Shown: piece by piece, positions 29,749 to 35,636 of the stretch
Layout: every line of letters begins with the position of its first letter
Numbering within the stretch: the stretch's first letter is position 1
IMG/VR virus record: IMGVR_UViG_3300023223_000028
Span: 1-35,636 of that record
Length of the DNA: 35,636 nt
Source of the DNA: a virus
Reading direction: 5' to 3' (one strand)
Program-made: the position numbers and the translations under genes
The notes under the pieces: generated by a model
Seen by the model: only the letters and a program-made list of their open reading frames with translations
Told to the model about the DNA's origin: nothing
Databases searched by the model: none

Positions 29749-29805
29749 AAAAGGGGGGAATATAACCCCAACTAAATAAAGTAAAAGAACATTAAACAAT
29801 AAGAC

Positions 29806-30216
29806 ATGGAAGAGAAAAGAGAAATAAAGTTTAGAGCAAAAAGAAAATTAAATGGTGATTGGGTTGTTGGTAGCTTGGTTAAAACTTCATCAGAAGATTG
29901 GGATTTTATTATCCCTACAGACACAGAGTATGGTGACTTTGAAGAAAACAAAATAAGAGTTATTACAAAAACCATTGGACAACACACAGGCTTAAAGTAT
30001 AAGAATGGAAAGGAAATCTTCGAGGGTGACTGTGTTGATGATAAATACAATGCAATTGTAGTATTTAAGAGAGGTTCTTTTTATGTTAACCATATACATG
30101 GAAAATTAAGAAAAGACACGATTTTATTTGAGTTTATAAAATCAAGAAGAAAAGCTGGTATTCCTTGTGAAGTAATAGGCGACATATATTCTAACCCTGA
30201 ATTATTAACCCAATAA
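29806..30216 (+). CDS. YopX family protein
   Basis: Protein of 136 residues. Family landmarks: EIKFRAKRKLNGDWVVGSLV (residues 5-24), a middle that includes TKTIGQHTGLKYKNGKEIFE followed by GDCV (the IGQxTGLxDxNGxxIxEGD signature), and a C-terminus CEVIGDIYSNPELL, matching the family's EVIGNI...NPELL ending. YopX proteins are widespread in phages of Firmicutes and Bacteroidetes and have no established activity. It is intact with normal length. Confidence 0.85.
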   Translation: MEEKREIKFRAKRKLNGDWVVGSLVKTSSEDWDFIIPTDTEYGDFEENKIRVITKTIGQHTGLKYKNGKEIFEGDCVDDKYNAIVVFKRGSFYVNHIHGKLRKDTILFEFIKSRRKAGIPCEVIGDIYSNPELLTQ

Positions 30217-30226
30217 AGAAACAACA

Positions 30227-30757
30227 ATGGAAGAAGAGAAAATATTAGTCGATATAAAGTTAATTGGTTCTTATATGAATTACCATATAGGGACAGATAG
30301 TTATTCTATGAGGTGTAAAAATCACGATATTGGAGAGTTTGTAAAGAAACAATCCAAAGAAATAGCCTCTCTAAAGAAAGAGAATGAGGAGTTGAAAAGC
30401 GTTGATTTTGATAAATTAATGAAAAGCTATACTGATGTAGGTAAAGAAAACACTAAGCTAAAAGAACAGTTAGAACAACTAACAACCAATACTGAAGAGA
30501 AAGGAGAAGGATGGATAAGTGTAAAAGATAGATTTCCTAAATTAGAGGATTGCGGCACAAATTATTTATTGTCGATAAACACAAACGGTACATTTTTTGA
30601 ATATGAAATTGCTGAATGGTTCAACCCTTTACTTGAAGGTGAAATTGCTGAAGAAGAACATGAAAAACCACATTTTAATGCTAAGATTTCTTTTGTTGGT
30701 CAGCAGACTTTGGATAGAAATATCACTCATTGGAAACCATTACCTAAAACACCATAG
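30227..30757 (+). CDS. DUF551-domain protein with coiled-coil N-terminus
   Basis: Protein of 176 residues. Residues 40-90 form a coiled coil (KEIASLKKENEELKSVDFDK, ENTKLKEQLEQLTTNTEEKG). The C-terminal domain begins GWISVKDRFPK and ends ITHWKPLPKTP, the two landmarks of the DUF551 family (WISVKDRLP...HWxPLP). The family is common in phage early and accessory regions; function unknown. It follows YopX by 10 nt, a frequent neighbour pairing. Confidence 0.8.
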   Translation: MEEEKILVDIKLIGSYMNYHIGTDSYSMRCKNHDIGEFVKKQSKEIASLKKENEELKSVDFDKLMKSYTDVGKENTKLKEQLEQLTTNTEEKGEGWISVKDRFPKLEDCGTNYLLSINTNGTFFEYEIAEWFNPLLEGEIAEEEHEKPHFNAKISFVGQQTLDRNITHWKPLPKTP

Positions 30758-30771
30758 AAACAAATAGAAAT

Positions 30772-30930
30772 ATGTCAGGAAAAATAATTAAAGAGTATGT
30801 ACCTTATTTGGTTAAACACGTTGTTAAATCGGGTGGTGGAATACCAAAGACAGAAGATGAATTAATAGAGTTTTGTCAAGAACTTAGTAAAAAGATTATA
30901 AAAAAGTCTTCTGCGATATTAGATAACTAA
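30772..30930 (+). CDS. Small early protein of 52 residues
   Basis: ORF beginning MSGKIIKEYVPYLVKHVVKS and ending KKSSAILDN, with helix-rich character (DELIEFCQELSKKIIKKSSA). It follows DUF551 by 14 nt and precedes the next gene by 23 nt behind an A-rich leader. No family recognised. Codon composition resembles neighbours, so it is likely real. Confidence 0.5.
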   Translation: MSGKIIKEYVPYLVKHVVKSGGGIPKTEDELIEFCQELSKKIIKKSSAILDN

Positions 30931-30953
30931 AACAATAACTAAAAAAGATAAGG

Positions 30954-31265
30954 ATGGAAAAGAAAAAAGAATTATATGAGATTGTATTTGATAAAAATGG
31001 TATTTATATCTACGAGAATGTAAGTGAAATTCTTGGTATGCTTATGTGTGAACGTTTTGATTTAGGTGATAGGTGGTCTGAGGATAGTAGATATACTTTC
31101 TCTTTTAATGGGTACGCAACAAGTAAAACAGGGTTTAAGTTTGGCACAGGAAAGGCTTGTTTACAAAGTTATTTGATTGACAATAATAAAAGGTATGATA
31201 GGTTTAATATTAATGCTATTACGAAAAGTGGATTCAAATTAAAAATGAAAACTTTAAAAGGATAA
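30954..31265 (+). CDS. Unknown early protein
   Basis: Protein of 103 residues with an N-terminal strand (KELYEIVFDKNGIYIYENVS), a central YTFSFNGYATSKTGFKFGTG stretch and a basic end (AITKSGFKLKMKTLKG). The repeated SKTGFKFG/TKSGFKLK segments, 40 residues apart, suggest an internal duplication of a short motif. No membrane segment. The next gene begins 2 nt after its stop, so they are probably co-translated. Confidence 0.5.
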   Translation: MEKKKELYEIVFDKNGIYIYENVSEILGMLMCERFDLGDRWSEDSRYTFSFNGYATSKTGFKFGTGKACLQSYLIDNNKRYDRFNINAITKSGFKLKMKTLKG

Positions 31266-31267
31266 TT

Positions 31268-31483
31268 ATGAAAATTAGAAAACGAGCAAAAATAGGAACA
31301 CATAGCTCTTGTACGTTAGTACTTTGGAATGACAAGCCTATCGAAGTAGGTAGTAGAATATGGGCTATAGATAGTTATCTATACGATTCATTGCACTCAT
31401 CTCGAAAAAACGTTAAGAGTAACGGTTCTTGGGAAGAGTATTTAGTAGATGATATAGGAGCTGTATTGTTTTTAAGCCTGTAG
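31268..31483 (+). CDS. Small unknown protein
   Basis: Protein of 71 residues, beginning MKIRKRAKIGTHSSCTLVLW then NDKPIEVGSRIWAIDSYLYD. The N-terminus is basic and the rest beta-rich. The end (DDIGAVLFLSL) is hydrophobic but too short for a transmembrane segment. Two nt follow the previous stop. No family recognised; a role in the same process as the 30954 protein is suggested only by adjacency. Confidence 0.45.
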   Translation: MKIRKRAKIGTHSSCTLVLWNDKPIEVGSRIWAIDSYLYDSLHSSRKNVKSNGSWEEYLVDDIGAVLFLSL

Positions 31484-31525
31484 TTTAACCCAATTAGAGA
31501 GTAGAAACAAATAGAAAAAGGAATT

Positions 31526-31759
31526 ATGGCAACGAAATACAGAATAAAAGAAATCACTACAAATGATGGGAAAAGTTCGTTTAAAATACAGTATAGATTA
31601 TATATGGGATTGTGGTACGAATGGCATGATAGGAGAGAGCGATAATCTGTCTATCTTTATACTCCTATCTATAATAAATTAAAAGACGCTCAAAAAAGAG
31701 TTAAAGAATATAAAGAATCAGAGTTTAACAATTCAATAAAGAGTGTTAAATATCATTAA
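31526..31759 (+). pseudogene. Gene interrupted by an in-frame TAA
   Basis: The first part (39 residues, start MATKYRIKEITTNDGKSSFK and end HDRRER) stops at TAA 31643-31645, and the same frame continues open for another 37 codons (SVYLYTPIYNKLKDAQKRVK and on) to TAA 31757-31759. The combined layout, KYRIKEI...W-Y-x-W...A-x-x-x-V, resembles a small Bacteroidetes phage family with a beta hairpin and C-terminal helix. A simple nonsense mutation is the likeliest explanation; the truncated product might still be made. Confidence 0.5.
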
Positions 31760-31796
31760 ATAATTAAAACACTATAACAAAAACAAACTAAATAGA

Positions 31797-31898
31797 ATGA
31801 AACAATTAAAAGCGGAAGAAGAACTAACAGGATTAGAAAAAGTATTATTAGTAGCAATAGGAATAGTATCCAGTTACATCTTTATGTGTTTAATTTAA
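31797..31898 (+). CDS. Tiny membrane protein
   Basis: A 33-residue ORF: a charged N-terminus (MKQLKAEEELTGLEK) followed by one hydrophobic helix (VLLVAIGIVSSYIFMCLI) running to the end. Single-helix membrane peptides of this kind occur in phage early and lysis regions. Its stop lies just upstream of the host-type -7 element for the sigma-like gene. Small size makes the call tentative. Confidence 0.4.
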   Translation: MKQLKAEEELTGLEKVLLVAIGIVSSYIFMCLI

Positions 31899-31904
31899 GT
31901 TTAG

Positions 31905-31912
31905 TATATTTG
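31905..31912 (+). promoter_or_regulatory. Host-type -7 element for sigma-like gene
   Basis: TATATTTG, exact match to TAnnTTTG, 8 nt before the ATG at 31921. The upstream -33 element is weak (no TTG at the expected position). Given the usual spacing the transcript would begin almost at the start codon, so the sigma-like mRNA may be leaderless. Confidence 0.5.
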
Positions 31913-31920
31913 TCTACTAG

Positions 31921-32475
31921 ATGATAGAAGACATTTATTTAGATGATTTTTATAAAGGGTTTTGCCTTAAGCTAGTAAAAGATAAAGTAAAGGCAGAGGA
32001 GCTACATAGTGAGTTTATAATTCTAGTAATAGAGTTCGACAAAAACAAACTCAAACAGTTAATAGAGAACAACGAGTTTAAGTATTACGCAGTATCTATA
32101 ATAAGAAACCTAGCATTTAATAAGTACTCTATCTACAACAAGAACAATAACAACTTATTTAACGAAGAGATCAGCGACAACATAGAAGAGGAAAAAGAAG
32201 AAGCCGAATATTTAGAAGAGAAAGAAACAAGCAATTTATTAGCGTGTGTAAAAAGAAAACTACAATACGATGCAGACAAATCAACTAACGAATGGTATCA
32301 AAGCAATGTATTTTTATTATACCACACTAAGTTTAAGAGCTATAGAAAGATGAGCCAGGAAACTAAAATACCAGTAGCATCTCTTTACAACTCAGTACAA
32401 GCAACAACAGAAAAAATAAAGAACCTTTACGAAGACAGATACAACAAGCTAATTAATGACAATAGAGTATATTAA
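31921..32475 (+). CDS. Putative phage-encoded ECF-like sigma factor
   Basis: Protein of 184 residues, about the size of ECF sigma factors. Residues 10-72 resemble region 2 (a helical YKGFCLKLVKDKVKAEELHS segment, then EFKYYAVSIIRNLAFNKYSI, the part that in sigma factors recognises and melts the -10). An acidic linker follows (EEEKEEAEYLEEKE). Residues 138-170 (KSYRKMSQETKIPVASLYNS) look like the helix-turn-helix of region 4, which reads the -35. The divergent sequence lowers certainty. It follows a host-type promoter and precedes the packaging genes, a position suiting a middle-to-late switch. A different DNA-binding regulator remains possible. Confidence 0.55.
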   Translation: MIEDIYLDDFYKGFCLKLVKDKVKAEELHSEFIILVIEFDKNKLKQLIENNEFKYYAVSIIRNLAFNKYSIYNKNNNNLFNEEISDNIEEEKEEAEYLEEKETSNLLACVKRKLQYDADKSTNEWYQSNVFLLYHTKFKSYRKMSQETKIPVASLYNSVQATTEKIKNLYEDRYNKLINDNRVY

Positions 32476-32680
32476 ATATATCCCAGTAGCATTTGTTATT
32501 TCTTCTTTAGCTGGAGAGATAACTTACAGAACTAAACTAAAACCGATTAATTATTTAATTAGTAAATTAGCTTGTTTAAAGTGTGCTACATTTTGGCTAA
32601 CCTTATTCGTTACAAAAGATATTATAACAGCTTCAGTAGCTTGTGGGATAGCTTATTTAATAGATAAATACATATTATGA
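32456..32680 (+). CDS. Small membrane protein with CxxC motif
   Basis: Protein of 74 residues with two or three hydrophobic stretches (YIPVAFVISSLAGEI; ATFWLTLFV; TASVACGIAYLIDKYIL) and a CLKCATFW motif between them. This C-x-x-C-x-(T/S)-FW signature occurs in small phage and bacterial membrane proteins of unknown function. It overlaps the end of the sigma-like gene by 20 nt and the next start by 4 nt (ATGA), so it belongs to the same transcript. Confidence 0.5.
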   Translation: MTIEYIKYIPVAFVISSLAGEITYRTKLKPINYLISKLACLKCATFWLTLFVTKDIITASVACGIAYLIDKYIL

Positions 32681-32874
32681 AGTTTAAAGAGTGGGCAGAT
32701 AAAGGAATTAATGTAGCAATACGACATAAGTATAAATATAGCCCTGATAAAACATTGTACTATGCAGATATAAGCAGAAAAGGAATGAACGGTAGGATGA
32801 TTAAAGATGAAGATATGTTTGATAATTGGGAAGAGGCTTACAATGATGCAGTAAAAAAGGTTAATAAGCTATGA
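32677..32874 (+). CDS. Small unknown protein
   Basis: Protein of 65 residues: MKFKEWADKGINVAIRHKYK at the start, LYYADISRKGMNGRMIKDED and a final helix (WEEAYNDAVKKVNKL). It has the look of a small two-strand plus helix fold. It is joined to both neighbours by 4-nt overlaps. No family recognised. Confidence 0.5.
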   Translation: MKFKEWADKGINVAIRHKYKYSPDKTLYYADISRKGMNGRMIKDEDMFDNWEEAYNDAVKKVNKL

Positions 32875-33044
32875 CACTAAAGGAAGTATCTAAGTTAACA
32901 GTAGCATCTCCTCAACAAGTAACAGATATGTTTAACCTACATAGAAAGATATTTGGAAGCACCATAAAGCTATGTACCTCTTGTCCTTCAGTAGTTAGGG
33001 CAGCACAAAAAAGATTAACAGATTATTACATTAATAATAAATAA
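32871..33044 (+). CDS. Small protein with Cys pair
   Basis: ORF of 57 residues beginning MTLKEVSKLTVASPQQVTDM and containing KLCTSCPSVVRAAQKRLTDY. The first helix-like region with a following turn could be a DNA-binding fold and the CTSC pair a metal site, but neither is secure. Its ATG overlaps the previous stop (ATGA), supporting translation. No function assigned. Confidence 0.5.
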   Translation: MTLKEVSKLTVASPQQVTDMFNLHRKIFGSTIKLCTSCPSVVRAAQKRLTDYYINNK

Positions 33045-33047
33045 ATT

Positions 33048-33344
33048 ATGAAAACAATACTATTAACAACAACACTATTATTATCAATATCTTTATTCAG
33101 TCAAGAGATTAAAAGCGAAGTATCTCTAGCAGGAACAGAATTAAAGAAGTATAAGAATAAAAAAGTTTCTTCATTACTCTTAATTGCTGGAGGTGGCTTA
33201 CTAGCCTTTGTGAGTACAACAGATGAACAAGCAAAGCCAATGTTATACATAGGCGGTCTAATGTCATTTGCAGGGATAACGGTCAACATAAGCTCTCTAA
33301 GTAACTTAGGGAAGGCTTCTAAGCATTTAATAGAGTTTGAATAG
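33048..33344 (+). CDS. Exported or membrane protein with signal sequence
   Basis: Protein of 98 residues. The N-terminus is a signal peptide: KTILLTTTLLLSISLFSQE with a probable cleavage after FSQ. Further hydrophobic stretches follow (VSSLLLIAGGGLLAFVST; MLYIGGLMSFAGITVNI). It may be a membrane-inserted accessory protein acting on the envelope, for example in superinfection exclusion or lysis control; there is no direct evidence. Starts 3 nt after the preceding stop. Confidence 0.5.
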   Translation: MKTILLTTTLLLSISLFSQEIKSEVSLAGTELKKYKNKKVSSLLLIAGGGLLAFVSTTDEQAKPMLYIGGLMSFAGITVNISSLSNLGKASKHLIEFE

Positions 33345-33367
33345 TCTAATAGTAGATAACAATAGAC

Positions 33368-33640
33368 ATGGCAGATAAGAACGGTAATAAAACAGGAGGC
33401 AGAACAGTAGGGACTAAGAATAAGGTAGATTCTAAGACTAAGCTATTCTACGCTGGGTTAATAGAAAAGAACCACGCTAAGATAGAGAAGGAATTAGACA
33501 CATTAGAAGGTAAGACATTTATAGATGCTATTAATAGCCTATCAGAATACTGCCTACCAAAGTTATCAAGGGTAGAAGTAGAAGGAGAAATAGACGCTAC
33601 CTTATTTACAATAGGGTTTGGAGAAACTAAAAAGGATTAG
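33368..33640 (+). CDS. Terminase small subunit candidate
   Basis: Protein of 90 residues. The N-terminal GGRTVGTKNKVDSKTK is the glycine/lysine-rich 'GRPKGxKNK' start characteristic of small-terminase-like or related DNA-binding phage proteins in Bacteroidetes; the rest is helical (LFYAGLIEKNHAKIEKELDT, SLSEYCLPKLSRVEVEGEID). It is two genes upstream of the large terminase, where the small subunit often lies. It is shorter than typical small subunits (about 150 residues), so an accessory role is possible. Confidence 0.45.
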   Translation: MADKNGNKTGGRTVGTKNKVDSKTKLFYAGLIEKNHAKIEKELDTLEGKTFIDAINSLSEYCLPKLSRVEVEGEIDATLFTIGFGETKKD

Positions 33641-33642
33641 AT

Positions 33643-33933
33643 ATGGCTAACTGCAAAAGAAACAAGAGAGTAAGAAAGGTTAAGCAAATCGACTATAAAA
33701 AAAAGGGGTTAGATGCTCAGGGATTTTTTGAACATATGTTACTTAATGAAAAGACATCTAAGCTGTTTCATGAAGCGTTATTAAAAGACAAGAGATTCTT
33801 AAAAGAAGAGAAGGGTGATTTGATAGAACTTCACGATGGATTAACAACGTGTGATAAATGTTTTAAGAAGAAAAGAATAGGGATTCAATGTATCAATACA
33901 ACATCTATAAGATGCCAATACGCAATAGACTAA
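33643..33933 (+). CDS. Small protein with Cys-pair zinc motif
   Basis: Protein of 96 residues. Basic N-terminus (KRNKRVRKVKQIDYKKKGLD), a helix (FFEHMLLNEKTSKLFHEALL), and CDKCFKKKRIGIQCINTTSI with CxxC followed later by two further Cys. A treble-clef-like zinc finger is plausible. It is 2 nt downstream of the small-terminase candidate and may assist packaging, by position only. Function not recognised. Confidence 0.5.
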   Translation: MANCKRNKRVRKVKQIDYKKKGLDAQGFFEHMLLNEKTSKLFHEALLKDKRFLKEEKGDLIELHDGLTTCDKCFKKKRIGIQCINTTSIRCQYAID

Positions 33934-33940
33934 ATAGATT

Positions 33941-34093
33941 ATGAAAACAATAATAATTACATCAGAGATGATAGCTAAAGTGATGCGTGGTAAAACGATT
34001 GAAATTATACCAGCAGTTAAGTATCACGAACACGTTGTTTATTTTAATAAATACGTAAAGGGTTTTACCTATAGTACGTTTTGTTTAAATTAG
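33941..34093 (+). CDS. Small unknown protein before terminase
   Basis: ORF of 50 residues: MKTIIITSEMIAKVMRGKTI at the start, ending FTYSTFCLN. It starts 7 nt after the previous stop. The strand-rich content (EIIPAVKYHEHVVYFNKYVK) suggests a small beta fold. No family recognised. The following 57 nt before the terminase contain a possible TTAGT/ACTAA hairpin with no clear promoter. Confidence 0.45.
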   Translation: MKTIIITSEMIAKVMRGKTIEIIPAVKYHEHVVYFNKYVKGFTYSTFCLN

Positions 34094-34150
34094 TTGTCTC
34101 CACGTACTGCAAGAAGTAGACTAACTTATTGATAATTAATATAATAGTAA

Positions 34151-35374
34151 TTGCCAAAAATAGAATTATACACACCTCATCGACATCAAAAACCTATACA
34201 TACCTCCTGCAATGATTCTACCTCCTTCTTTATATCTGTAAACGCAGGAAGACAATCAGGCAAGACAGCACTATCACAACAACAAGCATTATATTGGGCT
34301 ATAGATAAACCTAAAGTAATAGTATACTGGGTTAGTCCTACACAATCACAAGTATCTAAAGTCTACAAACAAATACTAGAAATGGTTGTTGAAGTTCCTA
34401 TAACTAAATCTTATAAGGGAGCAATGGGAGATACTGAAATAGTATTTAAGAACGGTAGTCAAATCAAGTTTAGAAGTGGAGCGCAAGAAGATAGCTTAAG
34501 AGGTGAAACAATCGACTACTTAATTATAGATGAAGCAGCCTTTGTAAAACAATCAGTATTTCAGGAGATATTATTGCCGATGTTAAACGTTAGGGGTAAG
34601 AAGTGTTTATTAATATCTACACCCAAAGGTAAGAACTGGTTTTTCCATCAGTACCAAAGAGGGTTAGATTCTGATGCCTTGTACAAATCGTTTAAGTTTA
34701 CCAGTCAAGATAATCCGTATAGTAATATGGAGATTATCAAGATAGCAAAAGACAACCTACCCGACATATTATTTAGACAAGAGTACTTAGGTGAGTTTGT
34801 AGATAGTGCCGCCATATTTGAAAACCTAGAAGAGTTAAGTGTTGTTAATATGCTAGACGATCCAAACAAAGATGATATGTATTTTATAGGTATTGATATT
34901 GCTTTGAAGGATGATTACACAGTAGTTAATATTATCAATCAACACGATGAAGTAGTTTATTATGATAGGTTTAATCAAACAACCGCCCCCGATTTAAAGG
35001 ATAGACTAATAAAGATATTCGATAAGTGGACTCCTAAAAAGATAATGATAGAAGAAAACAATCAAGGGCTTCCAATATTACAGGACTTAAAGAAAGCAGG
35101 GGTTAAACATTTGGTAGGATTTAAAACAACAGCACCAAGTAAGCTACATATTATTAACAATCTAATCAATGCATTTGCAAGTAAGACAATCAAAGTGCCT
35201 AACTGTGATACTTACAAGAGTGAGTTAGAAGTATTTGAAATGACTATAAGCCCAAACGGACAACCTAAGTTCTCAGCACCATCACCTTTTCATGATGATA
35301 TTCCTATGAGTCTAGCAATAACATGGGAGTGTAAAAACAAATATAAATACTCAGGACAATACAACTTCATATAA
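34151..35374 (+). CDS. terL: Terminase large subunit
   Basis: Protein of 407 residues. Motor domain: Walker A NAGRQSGKT (residues 31-39), Walker B LIIDEAAF (124-131), and the coupling segment ISTPKGKNWF (155-164). Nuclease domain: FIGIDIALKDDYTVV (near 243-257), KIMIEENNQGLPIL, and FHDDIPMSLAI near the C-terminus, giving the acidic active-site set. The start is TTG: an in-frame TAA ends immediately before it, and the family N-terminus (YTPHRHQKPIH) is complete only from this codon. It packages DNA into the prohead, cutting concatemers. The position after the candidate small subunit fits. Confidence 0.92.
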   Translation: MPKIELYTPHRHQKPIHTSCNDSTSFFISVNAGRQSGKTALSQQQALYWAIDKPKVIVYWVSPTQSQVSKVYKQILEMVVEVPITKSYKGAMGDTEIVFKNGSQIKFRSGAQEDSLRGETIDYLIIDEAAFVKQSVFQEILLPMLNVRGKKCLLISTPKGKNWFFHQYQRGLDSDALYKSFKFTSQDNPYSNMEIIKIAKDNLPDILFRQEYLGEFVDSAAIFENLEELSVVNMLDDPNKDDMYFIGIDIALKDDYTVVNIINQHDEVVYYDRFNQTTAPDLKDRLIKIFDKWTPKKIMIEENNQGLPILQDLKKAGVKHLVGFKTTAPSKLHIINNLINAFASKTIKVPNCDTYKSELEVFEMTISPNGQPKFSAPSPFHDDIPMSLAITWECKNKYKYSGQYNFI

Positions 35375-35404
35375 ACAGATGATAATAATTAACTTATATA
35401 AATA
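35374..35404 (+). promoter_or_regulatory. Candidate phage late promoter, copy D
   Basis: AACAGAT at 35374-35380 (AACA shared with the other copies) and TTAACTTATATAAATA at 35389-35404, start-to-start 15 nt. The ATG at 35406 follows two bases later, so a transcript starting here would be essentially leaderless. It would begin the tail part of the late block. Confidence 0.5.
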
Positions 35405-35405
35405 G

Positions 35406-35636
35406 ATGCAACAGACTATTAAAGTTCCTACAAGCTGGGAGGACATAACGGTAAATCAATACCAACTATTAAACACCATCAAACGTGAGGCGTTTAAAAC
35501 TGATTTAGAATATACTACTGCTTTGGTTAATATTCTTTGCCATACAAACGGTAAGGATTTAAAGGTTGAAGCACTAAATGAAATAGCAGGATTAATAGGG
35601 TTCTTATCAAAGGAGCTAAAAGCCGAGAGAAAAGAC
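35406..35636 (+). CDS. Tail assembly chaperone-like protein (5' part; continues at 1)
   Basis: The start of the gene that continues across the contig junction to 603, or by -1 frameshift to 650. The N-terminus MQQTIKVPTSWEDITVNQYQ is like the 'VPTSWxDITVxQY' start that I recognise in chaperone-like tail genes of Bacteroidetes phages, which supports the frameshift assignment at 390-396. The frame is uninterrupted into the repeated 144 bases. It lies 31 nt after the large terminase stop and 2 nt after motif D, without a normal leader. Confidence 0.65.
   Translation, partial: MQQTIKVPTSWEDITVNQYQLLNTIKREAFKTDLEYTTALVNILCHTNGKDLKVEALNEIAGLIGFLSKELKAERKD
35493..35636. repeat. Terminal direct repeat, right copy
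   Basis: Identical to bases 1-144. See the left copy: the overlap closes the genome into a 35,492-bp circle. Confidence 0.95.

Noticed and set aside
31646-31759. Second half of the interrupted gene as a separate CDS
   Set aside because: It has no start codon in the first part of the frame and continues the upstream frame, so a split gene is the simpler reading.
1-35636. tRNA genes, integrase and attachment site
   Set aside because: I found no cloverleaf-like segment ending in CCA context, no tyrosine or serine recombinase motifs and no tRNA-like repeat; absence is by reading only, not by tRNAscan or profile search.

Overview
The window is essentially one complete tailed-phage genome. The first 144 bases are repeated exactly as the last 144 (1-144 = 35493-35636), so the contig closes into a circle of 35,492 bp, and one gene runs across the junction. 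Every gene I can support lies on the + strand. The DNA is AT-rich. Several intergenic regions carry the Bacteroidetes-type promoter (TTG, about 19-20 nt, TAnnTTTG or TAnnTTTA), start codons follow A-rich stretches rather than Shine-Dalgarno sites, and many proteins resemble families I know from Flavobacteriia and other Bacteroidetes phages. The likely host is a flavobacterium or relative. A tape-measure protein, tail-tube candidate and chaperone-like frameshift gene, with no sheath or contractile baseplate genes, suggest a siphovirus. I see no integrase, CI-like repressor, DNA polymerase or tRNA.

Late/structural region (35406 through the junction to about 19080): tail-assembly-chaperone-like gene with a -1 frameshift, tail/neck completion proteins, two large tail-tip proteins, a LamG-type fibre candidate, small tail proteins, tape measure, XkdF-type prohead protease, scaffold-like protein, major capsid protein, tail-tube candidate, portal, connector, a second LamG protein with an 18-residue repeat, then the lysis group (coiled-coil membrane protein, M15-type endolysin, holin-like protein) and a strong terminator. 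Thus portal and connector lie downstream of capsid and tail tube, and the large terminase is about 15 kb away, which is not the textbook order.

Early region (19081 to about 31900): starts at a promoter embedded in palindromes; ERF annealing protein, Gp157-like protein, cytosine-C5 methyltransferase, HNH homing endonuclease, a replication-initiation/helicase-loader-like protein behind a structured RNA leader, NinG- and NinB-like recombination proteins, a lipoprotein with its own promoter, YopX and DUF551 proteins, and many small unknowns. Between about 25,400 and 29,500 small ORFs alternate with imperfect palindromes resembling integron attC sites. No gap above 300 bp remains once the small ORFs are counted.

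Middle/packaging region (31905-35374): a small divergent sigma-factor-like gene behind a host-type promoter, small membrane proteins, a terminase-small-subunit candidate and the large terminase.

The most interesting hypothesis is a self-encoded late transcription switch. A two-part motif (AACACTT-like, then TTAACTTATA with A/T-rich extension, start-to-start 15-16 nt) occurs upstream of four late genes (8783, 11563, 14299, 35406). The AAC-containing upstream element resembles -35 boxes of ECF sigma factors, and the sigma-like protein at 31921 is the obvious candidate to read it. A second notable signal is a kissing-loop or pseudoknot RNA at 23661-23742 directly behind a promoter.
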